A stretch of 64,000 nucleotides of DNA from Erinaceus europaeus (taxonomy: Eukaryota; Chordata; Mammalia; Eulipotyphla; Erinaceidae). Below, in pieces: positions 47,953-59,032 of the stretch. The stretch covers positions 102,164,999-102,228,998 of the forward strand of contig NC_080166.1 in the NCBI RefSeq assembly GCF_950295315.1, read 5' to 3'. The translations under genes and the position numbers were made by a program. The notes under the pieces are model-generated. The model was not told the origin of the DNA. It saw only the letters and a program-made list of their open reading frames with translations, and did no database searches. Position 1 is the first letter of the stretch. Each line of letters opens with the position of its first letter.

Positions 47953-47994
<42 letters not shown>
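47953..47994. repeat. (AC)n microsatellite
   Basis: About 21 AC units, directly next to an antisense type 3 SINE (47995-48100, TTCTGGCTTAAGGTAGTGCTGGGGTTGAACCTGGGA). Confidence 0.95.
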
Positions 47995-47995
<1 letters not shown>

Positions 47996-48515
47996 AGATG
48001 TTAAGTTCTGGCTTAAGGTAGTGCTGGGGTTGAACCTGGGATCTCTGGTGCCTCTGACATGAAATTCTTTATGCATAACCACTATTATATCTTTCTAACA
48101 CTCTATCATTCTATTTGTTTTCTCTGTACTTCTTCCTCCCTTTTTTGGACATGTTTCACATTAGTTCAGTAGGTGTTTTTTTTCTTATTTAATTCACATA
48201 TATAGTATCAACTGTTTATTCTACATTATTCTCTGAAAGTTACTGCATTTTGTAATTATACATTTGATATTTAGATGTTACTTGTCTATTTCGTGTCATT
48301 GTTGTTGGCACCTGGACTGCACGCACTTGACAAACTTTTTTTTCATATAAAGATAGGCAGAGAGAGAGAGAGAGGAAAAGACACCAAAATACCAAATTTT
48401 CCTCCAATTCAGTGAGACTTGGGTTCATTCATGGGTTGTGTGTATGACAAAAAGGGTGCATTAAGCAGGTGAACTCTTTTGACTAACCCATTAGCTGCTT
48501 TCTAACACAAAAATG

Positions 48516-49123
48516 TATAATTGTTGAGAACAATGAGTGAAAGGATCCTAGAAATTGTTATGTGAAAAGAATGTCTTTGAGACACACAGTTATGAAGATA
48601 TTGAGCAGTAAACACACTACTTCCTGTGGCCTGAACCAGGGCAGTGCATGCATGTTTGTTACAGAAAATAAGGACTGAGGGAAAAGCTCCCAAAGACAAA
48701 AGTCTGACCTTTAACTTCCGATGCCAGCTATCATCAGCTAAGCAAAGTGTCACAGTGGCATGGGTGAATGATAAGTATGTTGGACTGATGACATATCAGT
48801 ACAGATAGAGTTTGATGGTGCAAGAGTCACATACAACATAGCCCATGGGTGTCATGAAAGCCACATAAAGCATATCAATCTTTGAATAGTTTAGACATAG
48901 TTTAGGCTAACATGCTTTGAACTTCTGCTTTCTCTCATGTAATTGTACTAAGCACCAATAAAAGGAATCCAGACTTTGGTTTGGTGATGCATTTCAGGAG
49001 TTTTCTGTTGGGGGCAGTTTTCCAGGAGCCAGTCTCTCTGGGCACAACTGCTCACTGTATTATGTGTGTAAATTTGTATTTTCACTCCACATTCAAGTGA
49101 GACCTAAAGCTCCCACATGTAAT
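48516..49123 (+). mobile_element. Probable solo LTR
   Basis: A 596-base block, 48522-49117, begins TGTTGAGAAC and ends AGCTCCCACA (TG...CA). The flanking hexamers are TATAAT (48516-48521) and TGTAAT (49118-49123), one mismatch apart. A CACCAATAAAAGG polyadenylation-type signal sits near 48953, leaving ~150 bases as a plausible R-U5. No interior or second LTR adjoins it. Confidence 0.5.
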
Positions 49124-49287
49124 TAAGATTTGTTTTCATAACACTGGTTTAACATGTCTTATAAAATCTGATATATTGTGTTTTTAATGTTCAGTTAAAT
49201 TATTGTCTCATTTTAATTCAGGTAAACTTAAAGTAGTCATTGTATGGTAGAATTTAACTCATTATTATCATTATTATTATTGTTATT

Positions 49288-49600
49288 TGTTGTATGCTTT
49301 ACATTGGTTTGTTCTAGCTCTCCCCCTGCCAAGAAAATTGGTTCAGTCCTGCTAGTTTTGTGGGCCTGCTTGTCCCCGCCCCAAGGAACCCCAAGAGAGT
49401 TCTAGAGTTCAAGAGTGCTTGGCGCCGCTGCAGGGGAAGGAGGCAGGAGAGTTCTGTTTGGTGATTAGTTTGGGTTAGTTTATGAATTGTTGTTCCTGAA
49501 TAAAGAAATACAGCTTCCCTGCCCAGCCCTGTGTCCTCGAGTCTCTGTTACCTGCCCGTGAAGATAGCCCGGCCAGCTAGAGCCTCTGAATTTAACAACA
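49288..49600 (+). repeat. 5' LTR of copy 2
   Basis: TGTTGTATGCTTTACATTGG to AATTTAACAACA with inverted ends TGTTGT/ACAACA; TGAATAAAGAAATAC holds a polyadenylation signal. Confidence 0.92.
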
Positions 49601-49790
49601 AATGGCGCCTCCGTGGACCTGACCTGCGCATCTCTCAGATAAGTGAAGACAATTTGGCTACCTATGTACTATGGCTTTCTCTTCTTCTTGTGAAGAGATC
49701 TCCAAACATCTCTGCCCTTTCTTCACGAGACTGTTTTGCTGCTTCTGGAACATTTATCTCTAGACCACTCTGTGGTTTCCACTCACTCGG

Positions 49791-50585
49791 GTGCACTCAG
49801 AACAGCCAGCGGAGTCGGGAGGAGCCAGCGGGTGGGAGGCGAGGCGCGGAGCTGCCATTTCCACATGGTGGAGCAGCCAGCCAGCCAGCCAGCCAGCCGC
49901 GCCCGGACAACCCCGCGCACCGCGCCCACAGCCACGCAGCCCTGTAGCCCGCAGCCCGCAGGAGGCCGACGCCAGCACACAGGAGCCCGATGCCACCACA
50001 CAGGAGCCCAATGCCAACACGCTAGAGCCCAATGCCAACATGCAGGAGCTTGATGCCAACACGCAGGAGCCCGAGGCCAGCCCACAAGAGCCGGCTCTCC
50101 ACCGTGTGGCGCAGCGAACTGGACGCGTGATCCCTCCATGCTGCTCGGCCACTGCGAGCAGGACAGCAGACATGGCAGGGCCATGGGGCAGGGCCGCAGT
50201 GGCCTATCATGGCTGCCACCCCAGGGCACCTCAGCCCATGCCTTCTACAAGGCTGGCCCGCCTGCCCTCGGGCTATGAATTCTGGACCAATCCCGGACCT
50301 CCCAGACTCCCCGGGCTCCCTGCTAAAACTGTGCACCCTGGCCGAGATCCTCAGCTCCGGTCTGAAGGCAGACAAGCTGGAGTACGCAGAGATTCGTGCA
50401 TAGATCGCAACCTGCAATTCCTTGAAGTGGAGCTGCGTGGGAGGCCACCTCCAGATGGTGATCCCCCCCAACAACTAAGACAGTACAGATCTAAATTCAT
50501 GTTTGAAATGACATGTCTCCGTAACAAAGGTTTCTCTCCTTGTGTATTAATGACCATGTTTATGTGTGTGTTTAAAGTTTGGTAA
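49791..50585 (+). other. 264-codon open frame with heptapeptide repeats
   Basis: An open frame inside copy 2 with no similarity I can recognise to gag, pol or env. Residues 56-102 are about six and a half copies of a 7-residue unit such as TQEPNAN (also TQEPDAT, TLEPNAN, MQELDAN, TQEPEAS). Before it is a Pro/Gln/Ser/Ala-rich stretch; after it, a part rich in Pro and Arg. In copy 1 the matching region runs in shifting frames and stops early. The frame may only reflect GC-rich DNA with few stops. I give it no function. Confidence 0.35.
49956..50096. repeat. 21-base minisatellite inside LTR element
   Basis: About 6.7 units of a 21-base motif like ACACAGGAGCCCAATGCCAAC. Copy 1 has only about two units at the corresponding place (19526-19565), so the array varies in number between family members. 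Confidence 0.85.
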
Positions 50586-51357
50586 ACAGTAACTTGAAGG
50601 CTAAATTCTTACTAGGCAAAGTTAAATGAAAAAGGTTTTCAACGTAATTCTCATAAAGATAAAATTAACTTACATTTAAAGTCTGAGGTAAAAATTGGTT
50701 AATCAATATATTTTAACTAAGTTGTTCTAAACAAGACCTGCGCACACCTAGGGTGTGTCTCCATCTTGAATGGGTGTAACAAAAGGTTAAATAGACTTGT
50801 TGATATGTAAAACTCTTGATTACCTTCTCTATTAAAAATGGTAGATTACACAATGGCTATGCTAGTCATTCTCATGCCTGAGGTTTTCTTTCCTGCGCAC
50901 ACCTAGGGTGTGTCTCCATCTTGAATGAGTGTAACAAAAGGTTAAAAAGACGTTGTTGATATGTAACAGTCCCAAATTCCTTCTCTATTAGAAACGTTAG
51001 ATTGCACTATGATTATGCTAGTGACAAGTTTTGTATCATAGTAAGTAAATTGCAGCCAGCTGCCTTTGAGACTCTAGGCCGTTCCCCACCCCCATGCAAA
51101 TGCCCGTCGAGACAAGTACACCCCCCAGAGGCAAGAAATGTTTTTTAAGCTGATAAAGTTTTGCCCACAGAGGCAAAAAAAAAAAAAAAAGGCCCCCTCA
51201 GGCCTTCCTTTGGCAGCACACTGGTTCTTGTTACTCGCTTACATGTTTCTCCATGTTTGTGCCAGTTTCTTTTTTGAAAATGCCTGTACGATATAGGTTT
51301 CTGTTCACCCCACACCCCTGATACTGTGGTCATTTAGTTAAAAAGAAAAGGAGAAAT

Positions 51358-51671
51358 TGTTGTATGCTTTACATTGGTTTGTTCTAGCTCTCCCCCTGCC
51401 AAGAAAATTGGTTCAGTCCTGCTAGTTTCGTGGGCCCGCTTGTCCCCACCCCAAGGAACCCCGAGAGAGTTCTAGAGTTCAAGAGTGCTTGGCGCCGCTG
51501 CGAGGGAAGGAGGCAGGAGAGTTCTGTTTGGTGATTAGTTTGGGTCAGTTTATGAATCGTTGTTCCTGAATAAAGAAATACAGCTTCCCTGCCCAGCCCT
51601 GTGTCCTCGAGTCTCTGTTACCTGCCCGTGAAGCTAGCCTGGCCAGCTAGAGCCTCCGAATTTTAACAACA
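51358..51671 (+). repeat. 3' LTR of copy 2
   Basis: TGTTGTATGCTTTACATTGG to AATTTTAACAACA, nearly identical to the 5' LTR. Confidence 0.92.
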
Positions 51672-51677
<6 letters not shown>

Positions 51678-51704
<27 letters not shown>

Positions 51705-51815
51705 TTGCCAAAGCATGGTTAAGCTCTGGCTTATGGTGGTGCTGGAGATTAAAAACCAGGTACCCCTCAGATACAACAGACAAGAAGTTATTATTCATAG
51801 CCACTATTACAGCAG
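51678..51815 (-). mobile_element. (TTA)n tract and short SINE (type 3)
   Basis: TTATTATTATT... (51672-51703) leads into TTTTGCCAAAGCATGGTTAAGCTCTGGCTTATGGTGGTGCTGG, an antisense type 3 SINE. The TTA tract also precedes the LTR element at 49261-49287, so the LTR element landed in this tail. Confidence 0.7.
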
Positions 51816-52276
51816 CCCTTTACCATTCTATTTATTTTCTTTCTTCATTTTCCTGTTTTTGACATATTTAAGATCATCTGAGTAGTTTTTCTTAATTTAG
51901 TCACACCTGAAGTATCACCTATAACTGAATTATCCCTTGTAAGTTACTGGATTTTAAAGTACCAACTTAAATTATTACAGTTTATCCTAAATTAATATTA
52001 ATGCACTTCTAATATAGCAATCTTAAGTACAAAAACCACATTTTAATCTATTTCCATACTTGATGTGAGTTTCATATTTTATTGATATATGTTATAATAC
52101 CCAGGTTAAAGACCACCAATTTAATAAATAACTCTGTTAAAGAAGTTAGGGGCAAATATAATTTGACTAATTGCTAGTATATTTCAATATTTGTGACTTA
52201 GGTATCTATCATTTCATAAGTGGCATTTTATCATCTCAGTAAGAATGCCTCATATCTTATCATATTTCTCATTGTT
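51816..52276. other. Unique AT-rich intergenic DNA
   Basis: No repeat or gene is recognised. Confidence 0.5.
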
Positions 52277-52610
52277 AAGAAAATATAGGGGGAGTTGGGC
52301 GGTTAGCAGGAGGTTGGGCGCATGAGGCGTAAAGTGCAAGGACTGACAGAATGGTCCCAGTTAGATCCCCCGGCTCCACACCTGCTGGGGAATCCCTATA
52401 TAGGTGGTGAAGCAGGTCTGCAAGTGTCTATCTTTCTCTCCCCCTCTCTGTCTTCCCTTCCTCTCTCCATTTCTCTCTGTCCTATCTATCAATGAGGTCA
52501 TCAATAACAACAACAGTAATAACTACAACAGTAATAATAAAAAACAAGGGCAAGAAAAGGGAAAATAAATAAATATATTTTAAAAATGTAATAAAAAAGA
52601 AAATACATAG
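52277..52610 (+). mobile_element. SINE (type 1) with near-perfect target duplication
   Basis: The element starts at 52289 (GGGGAGTTGGGCGGTTAGCAGG) with the usual core and an AACAACAACAGTAATAAC tail. AAGAAAATATAG (52277-52288) and AAGAAAATACATAG (52597-52610) flank it. Confidence 0.88.
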
Positions 52611-52954
52611 TAAGGCCTGGTGCAATAGATCACTTGGACAGTATATGTTGAAAATTAGCCTCTACTGCATTCAAGGGTCCTCCCTCTCTCTCTCCACTAA
52701 AAGACTTATAATTTTTATGGTAACAAATATATATATATATATATTTATATTATCCTATATGACATGATCATAAAACTTCATAAGGACACAAAAGTCATAA
52801 ATTAAAGGGATATGTCATGAAATAATCAATATGCAGTTTATGCTTATAGTTTAAAATGTTTCTCTTCAAAAGTAATTTCAAAAGAAATGTCTAGCCTTTC
52901 AAAAGAATATTTGAAAGCATAATTTACTCTTTACTTGTGTGATATACAGATGAA

Positions 52955-53075
52955 AACTGGCTAGAGAGTGTGTACTTTGTCATGTGAATGACCTAGGTTC
53001 TAATCTTAGCACCACAAGAATAGCACTGGGGAAAGTTATAGTACTGTATTCTCTTTCTCTCCTCTTTCATGTTTG
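52955..53075 (+). mobile_element. SINE-like element (type 4)
   Basis: ACTGGCTAGAGAGTGTGTACTTTGTCATGTGAATGACCTAGGTTCTAATCTTAGCACCAC has a tRNA-like head and B-box-like GGTTCTAATC, then a CT-rich run. Confidence 0.55.
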
Positions 53076-53132
53076 TTGGTATGAAAAAAATGGTTTGGGA
53101 CTTGTGGAATCATGCATTTATGGGGTCCTGAA

Positions 53133-53660
53133 ACAAAAATATACTTTTTTATTTATTTATAAAAAGGAAACACTGACAAAACCATAGGATAAGAGGGGTA
53201 CAGCTCCACACAATTCCCACCACCAGAACTCCTTATCCCATCCCCTCCCTTGATTTCCTATCCTTTAACCCTCAGGGAGTATGGACCCAAGGTCATTATG
53301 GGATACAGAAGGTTGAAGGTCTGGCTTCTATAATTGCTTCCCTGATGAACATGGGTCGATGCATACTCCCAGCCTGCCTCTCTCTTCCCTAGTGGGGCAG
53401 GGTTCTAGGGAATTGGAGCACCAGGACATATTGGTGGGGTTGTCTGTCCAGGGAAGTCTGGTTGGCATCATGGTAGCATCTGGAACCTGGTGGCTGAAAA
53501 GAGAGTTAACATATAAAGCCAAACAAGTTGTTGACTAATCATGAACCTAAAGGCTGGAAGAATTGGGAGGGGGTCTCTGTTTTGTAAACTTGTATAGCCA
53601 CAGGCTTTTTGGAATATAACTAAAATACACCTACTAACTATATACAAAAATATACTTTTT
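53133..53660 (-). mobile_element. 5'-truncated L1 3' UTR with 17-bp target duplication
   Basis: An antisense L1 3' end at 53150-53643, flanked by ACAAAAATATACTTTTT at 53133-53149 and 53644-53660. The sequence is the complement of the first 3' UTR lineage (TCTTCCCTAGTGGGGCAGGG, GGTGGGGTTGTCTGTCCAGG). Confidence 0.92.
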
Positions 53661-54260
53661 AAAAGTTCATATTTTTAATGATTTAATACTCATTGAAAAG
53701 TTACGGGATAGCAGGGGTATAATTCCACACCATTCTCATCTCCAGAGTTCTGTGTTCTGATTTCCTCCAAACTGCAGCAATTCTCCTATGGTCACATATG
53801 TGGGTTGACTATTATTTCTGACTATCTGTCAATATTTATATATATTTAGCCTGTTCTTCTATGGACTTGACTTTTCTTCCTTTCTTTTTTATTATTTTAC
53901 CTTTATTAATGATTTAATATTGATTTGGAAAATTATAATATAACAGGTGTATGATTCTACACCATTCCCATTACCAGAATACTGTATTCTTATTTCCTCC
54001 ATTGGAAGCTATGATTTCAGATATGTTATTATTTCTATAACCATCTGTCTACATTTGTATATATTTGCTCATTTTCCCATGGTGCTGCCTTCTTTCTTTT
54101 TTAAAATTATATTAGTGATTTAATATTGATTCACAAAATTACAAAATAACAGTGATATGACTCTGCACCGTTCCCACCACCAGAGTTCTGAATTCCCACT
54201 TCCTCTACTATAAGCTACAGAAGTTCCTTTAAGGTTGCAGATGTGAGTTAACAATTATTC
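53661..54260 (-). repeat. Three tandem copies of a ~210-230-base L1 3'-end unit
   Basis: Each unit starts with TGATTTAATATTGATT or a close variant (about 53679, 53911, 54117), then ATAACAGGGGTATGATTCTACACCATTCCCA, CCAGAGTTCTG, CTTCCTCCATTG and CTATTATTTCTATAAC. The units read as the antisense end of an older L1 type, repeated head to tail. Confidence 0.75.
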
Positions 54261-54422
54261 TTATAATGATTACAGTCCTACATAAATACACCATTCTGTA
54301 GTATATCACAGAATGTGAGGATGATGAATTAATATATATTCTATAATATATATGTGTCATTATTCATTATTTTTTGCACCAAGACTCCATGAATGCATGA
54401 TTCCACTACTCACAAACTAGAT

Positions 54423-54425
<3 letters not shown>

Positions 54426-54464
<39 letters not shown>
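54426..54464. repeat. (CA)n microsatellite
   Basis: About 19 CA units. Confidence 0.95.
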
Positions 54465-54466
<2 letters not shown>

Positions 54467-54770
54467 AGAGAGACAGACAGAGAGATGACACCACAACACT
54501 AGAACTTCTTGGAATTCACAATCCAATTAGACTTAAACCTAAACAGAAAATCTGTTTGAGAGCAGAGAATAAAACAAATAGTCAATAATTGTTTAAGGGC
54601 CCATATATTATCTCTGCCTCCAGCATGGGTACTAGGATTAGGCCTATTCTTCAAAAGGCAGAGTGAACCTCTCTTTCAAATCATAGCAATCTATTTCATA
54701 GACTGAAAAGACCCCGTGAGTACCCATTCATTGGGGAAACTGACGATCCTTCCTAGCCGACTGAATCCAC
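54465..54770. other. Unannotated intergenic DNA
   Basis: No gene or repeat family is recognised in this stretch. Confidence 0.4.
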
Positions 54771-54821
54771 ATGGATCCCAGTCACTTTCAAAGCCAGCAA
54801 CAAGCAGCTCCTGACAGCTTT

Positions 54822-54877
54822 CAACCTGACGCTGTTGACTGGCTACGGAAGAAGGGAAAACGCTAGAAGAAGAACTG
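54822..54877 (+). mobile_element. 3' coding end shared with the RT fragment at 63741
   Basis: CAACCTGACGCTGTTGACTGG to CGCTAGAAGAAGAAC matches the reverse complement at about 63733-63787 with few differences. It encodes QPDAVDWLRKKGKR followed by TAG (54864-54866). The sequence to its left does not match the other locus, although the same frame stays open back to a Met at 54771. Confidence 0.7.
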
Positions 54878-55569
54878 AAAAGACAGAATCAGTTTCCTTA
54901 AATATTGGAACAAGTACTTAAATGTAGTGTTTGTTCTTCTGGGTTGTTCTTCTATATATGTATCCCTGTGAACCAATGCAATGCACTAACTGATTTAATT
55001 TAGGACATATGACACATAGTTAAGTTGTATATGGGTATTAATCAAGAAAAGTAATCCATAACAGTTGTTAGTTCGTTGGTCTGCTTATTGCTACCAGCCA
55101 GGCCTCCCCTTATTTTGTCCTATTAAAAAAATATTCACAAACTGAAGAAACTCTAGAACTGTGAGAAAATGAGATAAAATGTAATGCTACTGTCATCACA
55201 TATGAACACACAAAAATAAAATCCACTTAACAATGAAATAGCCAAGAATTCCATTTGTAAATTCTTCTATTATACAATGGCTAGTAGATTCACACTACTT
55301 CTCCTACCTCCCAGACATATCTTGGAAGTCTATGCTTGTATGATTCCAATTATATGTGGCATCTAAGACAGGGTAAACTCATAGAAGCAAAGAACCAAAT
55401 AGTGGTTGTAGAACTGTAGAGAGTGGAGGCAACAGAAGTTAGTATTTGTTGAATATAATTTGTTAGAAGAGTAAGTTCTAGAGATCAAATTTACAACATA
55501 CAATTTTCAGTTAGCAATATGAAAATTAGAATTAGAATTTTTGTTAGAACGGTAAATATTACATTTGGT

Positions 55570-55572
<3 letters not shown>
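54878..55572. other. Unique intergenic DNA
   Basis: No repeat or gene is recognised. Confidence 0.5.
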
Positions 55573-55640
<68 letters not shown>

Positions 55641-55659
55641 GAGAGAGAGAGACAGAGAT

Positions 55660-55686
<27 letters not shown>
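55573..55686. repeat. Compound (AT)n(AG)n microsatellite
   Basis: (AT)17 passes into interrupted (AG)n with GACAGAGATAG interruptions. Confidence 0.95.
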
Positions 55687-55692
<6 letters not shown>

Positions 55693-55784
55693 GTTTCCAC
55701 TAAAGTTATGGCTAGAGTTGGTGCCTGCATAACTCGAAGATTCTAAGAGGACACTTTAAAAAAAAAAAACAACTCTTTAAAATT

Positions 55785-55940
55785 TTATTTTTACATTCTG
55801 CTTGAATAAAATCAGAGAGAGAGCAAGAGAGTCATCTGCAATACAGCTCTATGTCTCCTGCAGGTGAGAACCAGGTACTTGAACTCAAGTCACACAATTG
55901 ATGACATGTGCACTTGACCATATGAGCATCAGCTTGCCTG
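55785..55940 (-). mobile_element. SINE (type 2), decayed
   Basis: GTCTCCTGCAGGTGAGAACCAGGTACTTGAACTCAAGTC in antisense with a CAGAGAGAGAGC stretch before it. Confidence 0.65.
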
Positions 55941-57399
55941 CTGTTAACTATGTTTCAATTTTGATGGTGGCATTACAAGTGCTTTAATGTTCAAACTCAT
56001 ATAAAACACTTAAAATAGGCACATTTTAATAAATAATTTGAAAATATTATAAAGTTGGGACCACTGACTCAAAAAATATGTAATTAATATAAAAATATAA
56101 ATTAATAAAATTATATTACTATAAAATTAATATATTTTCTTATAAAACTATAATTAATATAAAGTAGCACATATTTATACTTTAAATATTTATGAAATTT
56201 AAAGCAGGATATTATGCTATGTGAAATATTAGAAAACAAGTCATGCAAATCATTTCTAATATTACCTTATAAGAAGCTACTAAAGTCTACCTGATCTTAG
56301 AAAGATAAGTGTTACTAAAATTATCAGTATTTTAAATATTAGATGCAGTAATTATTTTGTGCATTCTGTGCAGTGCAGCAGAAAATTTAGCATTGTTGTA
56401 GGACAATTTTCAGTCTTATGTTGCTCATATCTATCAGTTAAATTTACCTGTAATTATTTTGATATCTTAAATGGAAGTGACTGATTAAATTATATTGTTC
56501 CTGGCATTTAAAAAAATAAAGAAAAATCAATATATTTCAAGGTTTAGCTACTAAAGAATTAATAATGATGCTAGCTAGGATCCTACTTACAATTCACTAG
56601 AAATGATTTATTTTTACCTGTCAATACAACTAAACTGCTTTATTATTGATAAAGATTAATTTTATTCCATACACTGAGTAATTAAGAAAAATGGGAAATG
56701 TTGCTCCAGATCTTGAAAGCTCAGAATTAGTTTCATTACTTTCTTTCAATTTTATTTTAGTTCACTAACTTAAGCAGTTGCATTTTTAAGGCACAGAAGT
56801 AATGTCTATATCTATATCAAGATTGATCTACATACCTTTTGTTTTTATTGCATTTCCACATTTTTGTGTTGATATATAAAACAATTTCAACATGCATGCA
56901 TCAGTGTAATGATTAAACTGTCATTGTGAGGCTCAGGGAAAAAAAAAGTATTGTTTTTCTTCTCTGTGGGTCAATACCCTCTTATATACATAAATTTGAT
57001 TTTTTTAAGTCAATGTGCTATGCACTGGTAATTGCTAAAGATGCCAATTTTTTTCATGAGACTCCCAGTTTACAGAGGTACCTGTTCATCTTAACTACTT
57101 TTAAGATTAATTTCAGTACATCATCTTTTCTAATGTTATTGTATAAGCAAACATATATGGTTAATTAATGTAGTTTCAGGATAGGCCTTACAGAGACTTT
57201 AACTCAAATAATCCAGTGGCTTTTCTCTTTTATATTCCAGAGTAACGATGTGACAATTTTAGACATTGAAAACATGTAATTGTGGAAATAGATCAGCTGG
57301 AGGAGAGTAGCACTTTAATGTTTGATATGCCTGGTATATTTCCTGGGGTTTGATGTACTGGGATGGTATATATATCAATTATATGAAACTCCATCTCAC
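55941..57399. other. AT-rich unique DNA
   Basis: A repeat-poor, very AT-rich stretch with no coding signal. It includes an octamer-like ATGCAAAT near 56244, whose function I cannot judge. Confidence 0.45.
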
Positions 57400-57575
57400 A
57401 TATTTATTATGGGTAGATACAGAGAGAAATTGAGATTAAGAGGGAGAGAGACAAATAAGCACCTGCAGCCCTGCTTCACCACTTGTGAAGCTTTCCCCCT
57501 GCAGGTGGGGGCCGGGGGCTTGAAATCAGGTCCTTAAGCATGGTAATGTGAGCACTTATCCAGGTGCATTAAATA
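57400..57575 (-). mobile_element. SINE (type 2)
   Basis: CACCTGCAGCCCTGCTTCACCACTTGTGAAGCTTTCCCCCTGCAGGTGGGGGCC, in antisense, with the head side ending TATCCAGGTGCATTA. Confidence 0.85.
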
Positions 57576-58265
57576 AATTAAATAAGTAAAAATATATCCT
57601 TCTAAAAATAAAATGTACAGTTATTATTAAAGCAAACCAGATTCAATTCCAATAGTGTCACTGAATCATCACTTGCTATAATGAAAGAATTACAGCATGC
57701 AGTCTTATGAAATGTATTGTTTTAGAATACAAATATGTTCATATGTGCTGATCACAGTTTCTCCATGACCCATTTTGCTTTCAAACTCTTTCACTTTTTA
57801 AAATGTAACACAACAGAATGGGAGTAGGGAATGTAAGAACTTTGATATACATTCTTATCCCAGGTAATTACATATAATTTAATGCAATATTTACTGTGAA
57901 TTTCCCCATTTTGTTTAATATGTATTGATAACTATCCACTAGTACTTTATTTTTCAAATAAAAATAAGAGGATACTTAGTGATAATACATCAAGAATGAA
58001 ATAGGTAAGCTTAGCCTTGTCCTCTCATGGTAAATGGTCTAAACATCCATCCACTCAAAATATTATCACCAGAGTGATATTACATATTTATATTAAATAT
58101 TTCATGATGCCAATATTATCTTATTGGTGATACCCACACATATTTATCCATGTTTAACTAATTTAGGAGGATAACTTTAAATAAAATCAAGATACTTGTC
58201 TTATTTAGAAAAACAATTCTAATTGTGCAGAAACAAAATTTCCCATAGATATTAAGGACATGTCA
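57576..58265. other. Unique AT-rich intergenic DNA
   Basis: No repeat or gene is recognised. Confidence 0.5.
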
Positions 58266-58270
58266 ACAAT

Positions 58271-58999
58271 TTTCAGGGTGTCTCTCTCCTTCTCCGGCAG
58301 GGTGGCCTCCAGGGGAAAGGTAACGGGCTGGTTCTTTCTCGCTCACGACAGGGGTGACACGAAGTAAAAGACACCAGGGGACTCTTAGCGTGAATCTAGA
58401 ATCTGAGTCCTTGAGTCCCAGAATCCTAGAGTCCGTTTATTAGCAAAATTGACATGAGTTAAATAGAAAAGAAATGGAGGTAATTATTGTTGAAATATGA
58501 CAGAAATTACAGGTTTCTTAACAGTCAGCATGCCCCTAAGGTAGGGGGCTGGTATGACAGGAATTGATGAGATACAAAACAGTTATTTTCCATGACACAA
58601 GCAACTTAATTATCCAAAGGTATTTGAGAGAAGCATAGGGGTTAAACCCGTAGGGTGAGACAGAGAGAAGATGAATATCAAAAGGCCATATAGTTTGGAA
58701 TTTCTCTTGTCTGGGTTCTGAGGTGTGTGATGAATTGTGTGATAAGGTGTGTTCTTCTGTGATCAGAAGGTGACTTTGAATAAGTGAATCTGTAGCCATG
58801 TGGCCTGTGGTTAATGGAGGGAAGTACTGGGGTATCTGTGGGCCTGAGAGTCAAGAAGGAAAGAACCAAGTCTGAGTTTCCCCCCTTATGCTCACCTTGG
58901 TTGAGAAAGACTTACCAAGAGGTTATCTTCTCAGACCTCCATCCAAAGATGGGGGTGGTTCTCCCTAAGCTCTATCAGGCTTACACATGTTCCCAACAT
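58271..58999 (-). repeat. 3' LTR of the retrovirus
   Basis: 729 bases that I find identical to 62490-63218 throughout a line-by-line comparison. A minus-strand AATAAA lies at 58436-58441. The minus-strand ends read ATGTTGGG...CCTGAAA rather than the usual TG...CA. The two short open frames inside it occur in both LTRs and are not genes. Confidence 0.93.
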
Positions 59000-59032
59000 C
59001 TCCTCCTAATTTCTTTAATTAATGAACAGTGT

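Larger units (their letters stand above)
49282..51677 (+). mobile_element. Non-autonomous LTR retrotransposon, copy 2
   Basis: A complete element with 6-bp target duplications GTTATT at 49282-49287 and 51672-51677. 5' LTR 49288-49600, spacer AA, primer site TGGCGCCTCCGTGGACC (49603), interior to 51357 ending in purines AAAAAGAAAAGGAGAAAT, and 3' LTR 51358-51671. No gag, protease, pol or env is visible. The 6-bp duplication, short LTR and TGGCGCC primer start suggest mobilisation by a class II (betaretrovirus-like) endogenous retrovirus. The LTRs differ at roughly a dozen of ~313 positions. It inserted in a (TTA)n tract. Confidence 0.9.

Noticed and set aside
51358..51671. LTR copy 2 and the retrovirus at 58266 as one family
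   Set aside because: LTR length, sequence, ends and duplication length all differ; only the TGGCGCC primer start is shared.
58536..58799. 87-codon frame repeated at 62755-63018
   Set aside because: It lies inside both LTRs, is duplicated only because the LTRs are, and has no viral protein features.
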